Positions 7,748-16,096 of a stretch of 64,000 nucleotides of DNA are shown one piece after another. Source of the DNA: Microbacterium marinum (GTDB lineage: Bacteria; Actinomycetota; Actinomycetes; Actinomycetales; Microbacteriaceae); assembly GCF_014204835.1 (NCBI RefSeq), contig NZ_JACHMD010000001.1, forward strand, positions 310,001 to 374,000, written 5' to 3'. Each line of letters starts with the position of its first letter. Position 1 is the stretch's first letter. The notes below the pieces were generated by a model. The model worked only from the letters and a program-made list of their open reading frames with translations. It had not been told where the DNA came from and made no database searches. The position numbers were made by a program, and so were the translations under genes.

Positions 7748-8976
7748 TTGACCAGTCTGCCCTCCTCGAGCTGCTCGGGGAACTGAAGCTCACCGGCACC
7801 ACCGACCGCATCCGAGCCGCGACCGAGCGGCTCTACCAGGAGCTGATCGACGCGGAGACAGCCGCATTCATCGGCGCCGCCCCCTACGAGCGCACGAGCG
7901 AGCGCACGACTACCCGCAACGGTTCCCGGCCGCGGGTGCTGTCGACCACGGCTGGGGATCTGGAGTTGCGGATCCCGAAGTTGCGGCAGGGGTCGTTCTT
8001 CCCGTCGCTGCTGGAGCGGCGCCGCCGGGTCGACCAAGCCTTGTTCGCGGTCGTGATGGAGGCCTACCTCCACGGCGTCTCAACCCGGAAGGTCGATGAC
8101 CTCGTCAAAGCGCTCGGCGCTGACACTGGCATCTCGAAGTCCGAGGTGTCCCGCATCTGCCAAGGGCTCGACGCCGAGGTCGCATCGTTCCGCGACCGCT
8201 CGCTGTCTGACATCGCCTACCCCTACGTGTTCCTCGACGCGACCTACTGCAAGGTCCGCATCGACCACCGTGTCGTGTCCCAGGCGGTCGTCGTCGCGAT
8301 CGGCGTCGCCGCTGACGGGCGGCGGGTCGTGCTGGGCTTCGATGTCGGAGACAGCGAGACCGAGGAGTTCTGGAAGCAGTTCCTGCGCTCGTTGAAGACA
8401 CGAGGTCTGGGCGGGGTGAAGCTGGTGATCTCCGACGCCCACGCCGGACTGAAGAAGGCCGCAGCGACCGTGTTGCAGGGCGCCGCCTGGCAGCGCTGCC
8501 GCGTCCACTTCATGCGCAACGTCCTGACCGCCCTCCCGAAGGGCCGGCAGGAGATGGTCGCCAGCGTGATCCGCACGATCTTCGCCCAACCCGACGCCGA
8601 GCACATCGATGCCCAGTTCGACGAAGTCGTGCGCATGATCGAGCGCGTCCACCCCAAGACCGCCGTGATGCTCACCGACGCCCGTGACGACATCCTCGCG
8701 TTCAAAGCGTTCCCCGCCCGGCATTGGCGACAGATCTGGTCCACGAACCCGCTGGAACGCCTCAATCGGGAGATCAAGCGCCGCACCGACGTCGTTGGCG
8801 TGTTCCCGAACAACGCCGCCCTGCTCCGCCTGGCCGGCTCCGTCCTCGTCGAGCAACACGACGAATGGGAAGCCGCCGACCGCCGCTACTTCTCCGAAGC
8901 CTCCATGACCGAGCTCACCGCGACCACCCCCACCATCGACGAGGCGGTGATACTCCCCGAGATCACCGCCGCCTAA
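7741..8976 (+). CDS. IS256/Mutator-family transposase (copy B)
   Basis: 411 aa, full length for the family. The DDE residues are visible: Asp 166 in VFLDATYCKVRI, Asp 232 in LVISDAHAGLKKA, and a Glu in NPLERLNREIKRR near residue 340. It should cut and paste the 1417-bp element. The sequence is the same as the copy at 38479-39714, so transposition was recent. Confidence 0.96.
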   Translation: MALDQSALLELLGELKLTGTTDRIRAATERLYQELIDAETAAFIGAAPYERTSERTTTRNGSRPRVLSTTAGDLELRIPKLRQGSFFPSLLERRRRVDQALFAVVMEAYLHGVSTRKVDDLVKALGADTGISKSEVSRICQGLDAEVASFRDRSLSDIAYPYVFLDATYCKVRIDHRVVSQAVVVAIGVAADGRRVVLGFDVGDSETEEFWKQFLRSLKTRGLGGVKLVISDAHAGLKKAAATVLQGAAWQRCRVHFMRNVLTALPKGRQEMVASVIRTIFAQPDAEHIDAQFDEVVRMIERVHPKTAVMLTDARDDILAFKAFPARHWRQIWSTNPLERLNREIKRRTDVVGVFPNNAALLRLAGSVLVEQHDEWEAADRRYFSEASMTELTATTPTIDEAVILPEITAA

Positions 8977-9861
8977 ACTAACGACAGCTGATCATCGCAA
9001 CGAAGCGAAAGACCACCACTCAAACGGACGCGGCCCGCCACCGCGCAACATCGCCGATCGCATGGATTTCCGGGGCGCCGAGTGCCGTGAGGAATTCGTC
9101 GCAGACGAGACCGTCGTCGATCTCGAGCCCTGAGTCCTCGAGCCATTCGACGTTCGGCACTGCCCCGATGCCGATGACGACGACATCACCGTGGAGCTCG
9201 GAACCGTCATCCAGGAGCACGCGGAAGTCTCCCTTCGCACCGTCGATCTGCGCGACCGTCCGTCCGAGAACCGCATGTACGCCATGCCGGGAGTGCTTCT
9301 GCGAGAAGAGGGCGCCAATCTCGTCACCGAGCCGGCGTGACATCAGGTCGCGTGTCGCCGAGACCAGGGTGACATCGACTCCGAGCCCAAGAGCGGTCGC
9401 GGCGACCTCGGCGCCGATGAAGCCCGCTCCGATGACGATGATCCTGCGATCGGGAACTAGCTCGGCGCGCAGCCGGTCTGCGTCGTCGAGTGTCCGCAGC
9501 ACATGGATTCCCTCGCCTTCACCCCACGGCGACGGCCGCGCGCGGACGCCGGTCGCCACCACGAGGTCATCGAAGCCGACCCGCCGTCCATTCGCCAGCC
9601 GGAGCTCCGACAACGCACGGTCCAGACCTACCGCCGGCACACCGAGACGAAGGTCGATGTTAAGCTCGAGCGCCTCCGCCGCCGTGAGGAGCGTGACCTC
9701 GGCTGCACCTGCACCGACGAGGTATCCCTTCGACAGCGGCGGCTTGTCGTAGGGCAGCACGGGCTCGGAGCCGATGAGCACAACGTCTCCGCGATACCCC
9801 TCTGCCCGAAGCGCCTGCGCGGCCCGTACCCCCGCGATCGACGCACCGACAATCGCTGTCG

Positions 9862-10059
9862 TCATTCGTCTTCCACCCGGAGCGCGGAAACCGGGCAGCT
9901 GTTCGCCGCCTCGGTGACCCGTTTCCGGTCGGCCTCGTCGACCTCTGTTCTGAGCAGGATCACGACGCCGTCGTCATCGAGATCGAAATAGTCTCCCGCG
10001 GCCATGATGCAGTTGGCGTAGCCCTGACAGAGCCCGAGATCCGCTTTCACGACAGGCAT
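9862..10059 (-). CDS. [3Fe-4S]-type ferredoxin of aromatic oxygenase cluster 1
   Basis: 65 aa. The cluster ligands are CQGYANC near the N-terminus and CP in SCPVSALRV near the C-terminus; an Ala replaces the middle cysteine, typical of single-cluster 3Fe-4S ferredoxins. Its role would be to pass electrons from the reductase to the Rieske oxygenase. The stop overlaps the reductase start (ATGA). It lies 4 bp after the small conserved protein and is part of one minus-strand operon. Confidence 0.9.
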   Translation of the reverse strand: MPVVKADLGLCQGYANCIMAAGDYFDLDDDGVVILLRTEVDEADRKRVTEAANSCPVSALRVEDE

Positions 10060-10062
10060 GTG

Positions 10063-10389
10063 TCACTCCTCTCCTGCTTCTTCAGGCGTTATCTCAGGGA
10101 ACATCGGTGCGAACGGTTGGGCGATCATGGCGGAGAACGTCGCCGTAGTCTGCCAGGTCAGCGCCTCGAGCTCGAGCGGATCGAGAGCGACCCACTGCCC
10201 GGATCGCGGCGACTCGATCAGGAGCCGGGAGCCGTTGCGTGTCTCCACGCGAGATACCCGGATCTCCGAGAACTCATTGGCGATCGAGATCGGAGCCCCT
10301 ACCCGCTGGTCTTCGAGCCGCTGACGTTCGTCTGCTGCTGCGATGGCCGCGATGCGGTCGTCCTCTTCGCCTTCCCATTCGAGTTTCAT
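10063..10389 (-). CDS. Small conserved protein of the oxygenase operon (cluster 1)
   Basis: 108 aa, rich in acidic and Ala residues, no Cys motif, no signal or membrane segment. It is clearly homologous to 31543-31887 in cluster 2: both begin M(K/T)LEWEG and share IANEFSEI, VSRVETRNG, SGQW(V/I)ALDPLELEALTWQ. The start overlaps the beta-subunit stop (ATGA), so the protein is made together with the oxygenase. I do not recognise the family. The gene order beta-small protein-ferredoxin in both clusters suggests an accessory or assembly role, by inference only. Confidence 0.8.
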   Translation of the reverse strand: MKLEWEGEEDDRIAAIAAADERQRLEDQRVGAPISIANEFSEIRVSRVETRNGSRLLIESPRSGQWVALDPLELEALTWQTTATFSAMIAQPFAPMFPEITPEEAGEE

Positions 10390-10973
10390 AGGAAGATCGC
10401 CAGATTCTGTGTGCGCAAGACCGACTCGTCGACCGTGATGGTTCGGCGTGCGAGCTGCAACCCGCCGCCGACACGTCGCAGAACGTCTTCGCGGCCGGCC
10501 GAGATCACCGCGGGCTCGTGCACGTCGCCGCGACTGCGGAAAAGAAGCACCGCAGAATCGACGACGACCTCGCCCGGGACGTCGCTCTCGAAGGTGCGCA
10601 CGTTCGTGACGAAGTGACGGAGCCGGGAGGGCGGATCCTCTGTCCAGGCGTGTTCCGTGAGGAAGCGGGCGACCCGCCGGCTCAGGGAGTACTTGTTCTC
10701 GTCCCAATGCGCCATGCCCGGAGACGTCGAGTACCCGGCGCCGAGCGCGGTAGTGACCTGCACGGGCATGATGTAGTGCACATCGTCGGCGATGAGGTCG
10801 AGCCAGTCCTCGTACCGCTGCTCGTCGAGGATGTATGCCTCTTCGACGAGCCACCTGTGCGTCTCCAGATGCAGGCCGTCCGAGAACGACAACGAACTCC
10901 CCACCCGCGTGGCTTTGGTCGTATGTGCTCCGAGCGGCGACTCTTTCAGTCGAACCCAGCGCGCCTCGGTCAT
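10386..10973 (-). CDS. Aromatic-ring-hydroxylating dioxygenase beta subunit (cluster 1)
   Basis: 195 aa, the usual size for small NTF2-like beta subunits. Shared features with the cluster 2 beta subunit are HRWLVEEAY, RYEDWL, YSLSRRVARFLTEHAWTEDP and SRLRHFVTNV. It starts with an ATG that overlaps the alpha-subunit stop and ends overlapping the next gene, so translation is coupled. It is structural; in this family the alpha subunit holds the metals. The gene looks intact, but its alpha partner has lost its 5' end. Confidence 0.9.
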   Translation of the reverse strand: MTEARWVRLKESPLGAHTTKATRVGSSLSFSDGLHLETHRWLVEEAYILDEQRYEDWLDLIADDVHYIMPVQVTTALGAGYSTSPGMAHWDENKYSLSRRVARFLTEHAWTEDPPSRLRHFVTNVRTFESDVPGEVVVDSAVLLFRSRGDVHEPAVISAGREDVLRRVGGGLQLARRTITVDESVLRTQNLAIFL

Positions 10974-12262
10974 GACAGCCCCTCCGGCATCCCCACCGAC
11001 GAGATGATCAGCGCGGTCGGCTCCGTCTCGAGGTAGTCCGCCCAGCGCTCGAGCAGATGCCGCTGGTTGTACTCTCCGTAACCGACGTGGGCCACGCCCG
11101 GGCCAGAGAACGCGTCCGGTCCGAGCGGCTCCACGACGAATCTGCCGTCTTTCAGCACGCCCATCCGGCTGTTCAGCAGCAAGCGCCGCGCCATATTCCC
11201 TTTCGCGGTGTTCGTAAGGGACACCCAGTTCTCCACATCGTCCTGCTCGAACATCCCCGTGCTGCCGAAGCACATCAGGTACGCCTTGTACGACAGAGCC
11301 TTGAACTCCTCCGGTGCCGCTGCGTCGACGGCGAACCAGGAAAGCACCTCGGTCTCGTTCTCGCTGATCGGCTGCCAGGTACGGATCGAGATGAACGGGA
11401 GCACGTCGTCGCCGTCTTCCACCTTCGGCCAGTTGTGCACGAAGCTCATGTTCGGGAAGATCGAGGCCGCCGAGATCATGAAGCCGTTCTCGCCGATCAC
11501 ATTGAGCTGGTCCTGGGACCAGACCTCCTTCATCCGGTCGATCATCTCGTCGGGGTAGCCCACGTAGCGCAGCCGCTCCTCGAGCGTTCCCTCCGGAAGC
11601 TTGTAGGTCGTGCCTCCGCCGTTGCCCGCCCAGTACGTGTTGCCGTCTTTACGCTTCTCCGCCTTCGGTTCGCGGAAGAGGCCGATCTCGACCACCGAGG
11701 TGTGGGTCTGTGGCGTGTGGTACATGTCGCCGGCGAAGTTCTCTGCGCCGATCTTCCAGTTCGCCTTCACCCGCCAGCGCTGCGGGCCGCGGAGCTCGAT
11801 GCCCGAGGAGCTCTGCTTCGTGTAGTAGTCGAGATAGAAAGCGAAATCGCCGAGGTAGTCGATCAGCGGTGGCGCATCCGGATCCATGCTGATGAAGATC
11901 AACCCGTTGTAGCTGTCGAGGCTCGGCGCCGGAAGCAGGCGGGCTCCCTTGCGATTGAAGCCAGCCTCGCCACCGTACGCCTCTTCGTGGAACGGCAGCC
12001 CCACGATTCGTCCGTCGTTGCGGTACGACCAGCCGTGATACGGGCAGCGGAAGTGCGAGGCGTTGCCCATTTCCGCCCGGCACACCTGCATTCCTCGGTG
12101 CAGGCACATGTTGAACATCGCCTTGACGGAGCCACTCTCGTCGCGCACCACGATGAACGAGTCGTCGAGCACTCGCCGCACCACGTAGTCGCCGGGCTGA
12201 GGGATCTCTGATTCGTGACCCACGAAGATCCACGCGCGACTGAACAAGCGCTCCCGCTCGAG
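10970..12262 (-). pseudogene. Rieske dioxygenase alpha subunit of cluster 1, 5' end lost to IS3 copy B
   Basis: The frame runs from the IS3 boundary at 12262. About 28 N-terminal residues found in the paralogue 32471-33913 are missing. The Rieske site is present (CLHRGM and CPYHGWSY), and so is the mononuclear iron site GDMYHTPQTHTS. An internal ATG at 12247 could give a slightly shortened protein with both metal sites, so activity cannot be excluded, but the native promoter and start are gone. Confidence 0.88.
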
Positions 12263-12341
12263 CCCTGTGCGTCAGGATGGGGTGAGACACCAGCACTGCT
12301 GACCTTCGCACTGCACGGGGCGAGAACGGACCAATACTGAG

Positions 12342-12746
12342 ATGACGATGACGGTTGCTGACGTCGGCACCGATGATGGGGCTATGGCTCCTCGTGCTGA
12401 CCGGCCCAAGAGGCGGACGTTCACCGCCGAGTTCAAAGCGGCGATCCTGGCCGAGTACGACGCCGCGGACCGCTCTGGGCGTGGGGAGATCCTGCGCCGG
12501 GAGGGCCTGTACACCTCCCACATCATCGAGTGGCGCAAGGCCGCGGCCGCCGGCTCGCTGTCCGGGCTGGGCAGCAAGCCGCGGGACCGGCGCGAGCGGG
12601 AGCTGCAGGCGCTACGGGCCCGGGCGGAGAAGGCCGAGGCCGAGCTGGCCAAGACCAGGGCGGCGCTGGACCTGATGGGAAAAGCACACGCGCTCTTGGA
12701 GACGCTCTCCGAGAGCGCGGACAAGCCGCCGCGGTCGCCGCGGTGA
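12342..12746 (+). CDS. IS3-family OrfA (copy B)
   Basis: 134 aa, the same as 524-928. N-terminal HTH with TFTAEFKAAILAEYDAA and a C-terminal heptad-like helix. The slippery heptamer G GGA AAA at 12677-12683, in frame with OrfA, permits a -1 shift into OrfB and so an OrfAB transposase spanning 12342-13744. Confidence 0.88.
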   Translation: MTMTVADVGTDDGAMAPRADRPKRRTFTAEFKAAILAEYDAADRSGRGEILRREGLYTSHIIEWRKAAAAGSLSGLGSKPRDRRERELQALRARAEKAEAELAKTRAALDLMGKAHALLETLSESADKPPRSPR

Positions 12747-13744
12747 TCAACCCGGCCGTCGACGGGCTGGCCGAGCACGTCGGCACCGCGGCTGCGTGCG
12801 CGCTGCTGGGTCGCTCCCGCGCCAGTCACTACCGGGCCAAGAACCCGCCACCGCCACGTCCACGGACACCGCGGCCGGCACCGGCGAACAAGCTGTCCGC
12901 CGCCGAGCGGGCCCACGTGCTGGCCGTGTTGACCAGCCAGCGGTTCGCGGACAAGTCGGTCGCCCAGGTCTGGGCCACGCTGCTGGACGAGGGCACCTAC
13001 CTGTGCTCGATGTCCACGATGCACCGGATCCTGCGCGAGCACGACATGGCCGGGGAACGGCGCCGGCAGGCGAGCCACCCGCCCCGGACCCGGCCCGAGC
13101 TCGTCGCGACGGCGCCGGGGCAGGTGTGGAGTTGGGACATCACAAAGCTCAAGGGGCCGGAGCGGGGCGTGTACTACGACCTGTACGTCGTGCTCGACAT
13201 CTTCTCCAGGTTCGTCGTGGGCTGGACCATCGCGGCCCGCGAGGACGCCGAGATCGCCAAGAACCTGCTCGAGCACGCCATGGGCATCCATGGCGTGCCG
13301 GAGGCGATCCACGCCGACCGCGGGACCTCGATGACCTCCAAACCGGTCGCTCAGCTGCTCGTCGACCTCGGGGTGGCCAGGTCGCACTCCCGCCCGCACG
13401 TGTCGAACGACAACCCTTACAGCGAGGCGGCGTTCAAGACGCTGAAGTACGCCCCGGTCTTCCCCGAGCGCTTCGGGTCCCTGGCCGACGCCGGCGCGTT
13501 CGCCGAGCAGTTCTTCGCCTACTACAACCACGAGCACCGCCACTGCGGGATCGGGCTGCACACCCCCGCCAGCGTCCACTTCGGCACCGCCGGGCAGGTC
13601 CGCGCCCAGCGCCAGGCCACCCTGGACGCGGCCTACGCCGCCCGTCCCGAGCGCTTCGGCCACCGCCGACCCCAGGCGCCCAAGCTGCCCGAGGCCGCCT
13701 GGATCAACCAGCCCTCACAGGAGGCCCTCATACAGACCGCCTGA
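12743..13744 (+). CDS. IS3-family OrfB transposase (copy B, intact)
   Basis: About 333 aa of rve-type integrase. The DDE residues are in WSWDITKLKG, HADRGTSM and NPYSEAAFKTLKY. It is in the -1 frame relative to OrfA and is normally made as OrfAB by the frameshift at 12677-12683; an independent GTG start at 12743 overlaps the OrfA stop. This is the only intact IS3 transposase in the window. Confidence 0.92.
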   Translation: MINPAVDGLAEHVGTAAACALLGRSRASHYRAKNPPPPRPRTPRPAPANKLSAAERAHVLAVLTSQRFADKSVAQVWATLLDEGTYLCSMSTMHRILREHDMAGERRRQASHPPRTRPELVATAPGQVWSWDITKLKGPERGVYYDLYVVLDIFSRFVVGWTIAAREDAEIAKNLLEHAMGIHGVPEAIHADRGTSMTSKPVAQLLVDLGVARSHSRPHVSNDNPYSEAAFKTLKYAPVFPERFGSLADAGAFAEQFFAYYNHEHRHCGIGLHTPASVHFGTAGQVRAQRQATLDAAYAARPERFGHRRPQAPKLPEAAWINQPSQEALIQTA

Positions 13745-13777
13745 CGGAATCTGTCTCACCCGCCTTGACACTTTCCG

Positions 13778-14310
13778 CTTCGATTACAGCCCGATCACGG
13801 AGCGACCGACGATTTCGTGGCCGAATGGGGCCCGAGTGGCGTTCTATGTCGGGCTGAACATCGAGCACTATCAGATCGACAAGCCCTCCACGAGCATCTT
13901 CGGCGGTACCGCGATGCTGCAGCCGGATCCTTCGGGAGCTGGGGTATGACTACGTCCTGGACTGGACGAACGACGATCAGCCGTATCCGCTGAACGTCGA
14001 CGGGATGTTCAGCGTTCCCTACACGATAGAACTCAACGATGTGACGATGTTCGTGAGTAAGAGCTATACCGGCCCGCAGTTCCTGGAAGCGGTGATCGAC
14101 CAGTTCGATCAGCTCTATTCAGACTCCGAGCACTCGGGTCGCGTCATGTCGCTGCCGTTGCACCCGTTCATCGTCGGCCAGCCGTTCCGCCACCGCTACC
14201 TTGATCGGGCCCTCGAGCACATCACGTCTCACGATGGTGTCTGGGTGACGACGAGCGATGCCATCGCGGCGCACTATCAGTCGACGGGGAACAGGAGAGC
14301 CGATTCGTGA
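13778..14310 (+). pseudogene. Polysaccharide deacetylase/PuuE-like allantoinase gene, truncated and internally deleted
   Basis: The first part, directly after IS3 copy B, reads FDYSPITERPTISWPNGARV then AFYVGLNIEHYQIDKP, typical of the start of PuuE-like deacetylase-fold amidohydrolases. After about 13945 the frame changes to LRELGYDYVLDWTNDDQPYP and a normal C-terminus. The middle (by family comparison well over 100 residues, including metal ligands) is missing. The stop overlaps the next start by 4 bp, so the two were once co-translated. Confidence 0.8.
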
Positions 14311-14972
14311 CGAATACGGAGCTGATCGATGAGTACGCACGGCTGCGCGACGAGTTCAAGGCCAAGGGATTGGGCGGCCGGATCGGCTACGGCGAGAAGC
14401 CGGCGCTGCTGATCGTCGACTTGATCACCGGATTCACGGACAGCCGTTCGCCCCTGTCAGGCGAACTGGAGTCACAGCTGGCCGCCACCAATGCCTTACT
14501 CGTCCCCGCCCGTGAACTCGAGATCCCCATCTTCTTCTCGACGGTCGCGTACGACACCGAATTGCAGGAGGCGGGGCTCTGGATCAAGAAGATCCCGTCC
14601 AACCACCTGTTGGTGGAGGGCAGCGAATGGGTGGAGGTCGACAGCAGGCTGGGCCAGCTGCCCCACGAGATGACCCTGGTGAAGAAGTACGCATCCTGCT
14701 TCTTCGGAACTGATCTCGCCGCACGCTTGATCTCACGGGGTGTCGACACCATCATCATCGTCGGCTGCACCACCAGTGGGTGCGTGCGCGCCTCGGCGGT
14801 TGACGCCTGCTCCTACGGCTTCCACACCATCGTCGTCGAAGAGGCAGTCGGCGACCGGGCAGCCCTTCCGCACCTGGCCAGCCTCTTTGACATCGACGCG
14901 AAGTACGGCGATGTCGTCAGCCTCGACGACGCACGTGCTTACCTGCGGGGGCTTGCGCAACAGAACGATTGA
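14307..14972 (+). CDS. Isochorismatase-family cysteine hydrolase (N-carbamoylsarcosine-amidase-like)
   Basis: 221 aa, full length. The catalytic triad of the family is visible: Asp 38 in [10 protein letters not shown], Lys 126/127 in LVKKYAS and Cys 159 in [10 protein letters not shown]. Members hydrolyse C-N bonds in amides, carbamoyl compounds or ureido compounds. The GTG start overlaps the stop of the deacetylase-fold remnant upstream. A PuuE-like ring opener followed by this amidase would suit opening and deamidation of a cyclic ureide or imide; only the second step is still intact. Confidence 0.88.
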   Translation: MTNTELIDEYARLRDEFKAKGLGGRIGYGEKPALLIVDLITGFTDSRSPLSGELESQLAATNALLVPARELEIPIFFSTVAYDTELQEAGLWIKKIPSNHLLVEGSEWVEVDSRLGQLPHEMTLVKKYASCFFGTDLAARLISRGVDTIIIVGCTTSGCVRASAVDACSYGFHTIVVEEAVGDRAALPHLASLFDIDAKYGDVVSLDDARAYLRGLAQQND

Positions 14973-15017
14973 CTGCAGTAACGCCGTGGGGCCAACTTCC
15001 TCTGTGCGGAATATTGA

Positions 15018-15416
15018 ACCGGCGTGCAGGCCGAGATCCCGCAGATGCTGGCGCAGGGCGGCGGATCCATCATCAACACCGCCTCGTCCCTCGGGCAGGT
15101 CGCCATCGCCCACCAGTCCGCCTACGTCACGTCGAAGCACGGCGTCATCGGCCTCACCCGAGCCGCCGCGGTGGAGTACTCCGACAAAGGCATCCGCGTG
15201 AACGCAGTGCTGCCCGGGGTGATCCAGACGCCAATGATAGACGCGCTGGAGGAGACCTACCCCGGCTTCAAGGACGCGCTGCTGACGAAGCACCCGATCG
15301 GCCGACTCGGCACGCCGCACGACATCGCCGAGATGGTCGCGTGGCTCGGTTCCGACGCGGCCGCCTTCGCGACCGGCGCGCAGTTCGCCGTCGACGGCGG
15401 GTACCTCGCGATTTAG
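15018..15416 (+). pseudogene. SDR-family oxidoreductase, C-terminal fragment
   Basis: The frame opens at a stop at 15015-15017 and reads VQAEIPQMLAQGGGSIINTA, then SAYVTSKHGV (the catalytic Y-x3-K of SDRs) and ends with the family's VDGGY. The N-terminal half with the TGxxxGIG nucleotide-binding motif is absent. The junction lies near 15018, about 45 bp after the hydrolase stop. It cannot bind NAD(P) and is a remnant. Confidence 0.88.
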
Positions 15417-15429
15417 ACGAGGTGGCCAC

Positions 15430-15476
15430 GACGGACGGGAGGCACGGTGTCAGCTGACACCGTGCCTCACGTCCGT
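15430..15476. terminator. Long bidirectional hairpin between converging SDR fragments
   Basis: The core GAGGCACGGTGTCAG with its perfect complement forms a 30-bp palindrome (15439-15468). The stem extends outward to about 23 bp with a single mismatch. It lies between two genes that point at each other, which fits a two-way terminator. There is no U-run on either side. Confidence 0.6.
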
Positions 15477-15501
15477 CACCGGTCGCGCCGCGACCCGCGT
15501 G

Positions 15502-15845
15502 TCAGCCGTTCTTCGCGGCCAGTCGGTCCGTCTCGCTGTCGTTCCGCCACCCGGCGGTCGCGCCGCCGTCGACGCTGTAGTTCTGTCCGGTCACCCAAGA
15601 GGACTCGTCGGAGGCCAGGTAGAGCGGCATGTACGCGATGTCCTCGCCCGTGCCGGGGCGTTGAATGAGCGCGTTGCCGACCTGCCAGGCCTTGCCCTCC
15701 GCATCCACCGCCTTGTCCGTCGCCGGGGTGCTGACGAAGCCAGGCGAGATCGAGTTCGCGCGGACGCCGTAGCGGGCGCCCTCCGCAGCGAGCGACTTCG
15801 TCATCGCGATGACGCCGCCCTTCGCGGTGGTGTGCGCGACCTGGC
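15502..15845 (-). pseudogene. Second SDR-family oxidoreductase, C-terminal fragment
   Basis: Minus strand: [20 protein letters not shown], then RVANSISPGFVSTPATDK-type C-terminal segments and the family's VTGQNYSVDGG. It lacks the N-terminal Rossmann part and the catalytic Tyr; the frame stops at the junction near 15845 where an Lsr2 fragment on the other strand begins. It is a different SDR from 15018-15416. Confidence 0.82.
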
Positions 15846-16091
15846 GAGCGGCTCGATCCCGCGACCTTCGCGATCGACGGAAAGCAACTCGAGATCGATC
15901 TCGAGTTCGAGGCCTGGGCCAAGAGCGCGCGCCGCATCGGCGCAGCCACCCGGCGTCCGGCGAGGACGTCGCGGGGCGGACGGGCCGATCTCAACACGGT
16001 GCGTGAATGGGCCAGTCAGAACGGACACCAGGTCAGCGATCGCGGCAGGGTTCCCGCGTCCATCCTCGAGGCGTACGACGCGGCGCACTGA
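15846..16091 (+). pseudogene. Lsr2-family nucleoid protein, N-terminally truncated
   Basis: In the plus frame ending at TGA 16089-16091, the reading [19 protein letters not shown] matches the second half of the Lsr2 dimerisation domain, and [20 protein letters not shown] followed by [12 protein letters not shown] matches the AT-hook-like DNA-binding domain of Lsr2 (RGR motif). The first 25 or so residues are missing at the junction with the SDR fragment. No start codon suits it. Lsr2 is the H-NS-like xenogeneic silencer of actinobacteria and is often plasmid-borne. Confidence 0.8.
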
Positions 16092-16096
16092 CGCGG

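Larger units (their letters stand above)
7619..9035 (+). mobile_element. IS256-family element, copy B
   Basis: 1417 bp, complete. Imperfect terminal inverted repeats share GTGGTGGTCTTTCG starting 16 bp inside each end. The target duplication CGCCACCG is present at 7611-7618 and 9036-9043, which is normal for this family. This is the only one of the three copies that keeps a matched duplication, so it marks a simple transposition into the ferredoxin reductase gene. Confidence 0.95.
7229..9865 (-). pseudogene. Ferredoxin reductase of cluster 1, split by IS256 copy B
   Basis: The N-terminal part (9036-9865) carries the FAD motif IVGASIAGVRAAQ, the NAD motif VIGAGFIGAEVAA and IHAIGDVARW. The C-terminal part (7229-7618) resumes with RHPVRGDLTRLEHWTNAVDQ and ends like the intact paralogue 30119-31357. 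IS256 copy B lies between, with an 8-bp duplication CGCCACCG on each side. The gene overlaps the ferredoxin stop by 4 bp. It should no longer make a reductase, so cluster 1 would depend on another electron donor. Confidence 0.93.
12263..13777 (+). mobile_element. IS3-family element, copy B (complete)
   Basis: 1515 bp with imperfect terminal inverted repeats (left end CCCTGTGCGTCAGG, right end ...CTTGACACTTTCCG). Left of it is the oxygenase alpha gene lacking its start; right of it is a deacetylase gene lacking its start. No target duplication matches across it, so DNA next to the insertion was lost or exchanged. With copy A (445-3376, same orientation) it brackets cluster 1. Confidence 0.92.

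Noticed and set aside
12272..13663. Long open frame (463 codons) on the minus strand of IS3 copy B
   Set aside because: It lies opposite the OrfA/OrfB transposase and results from high GC content; it has no motif or ribosome site.
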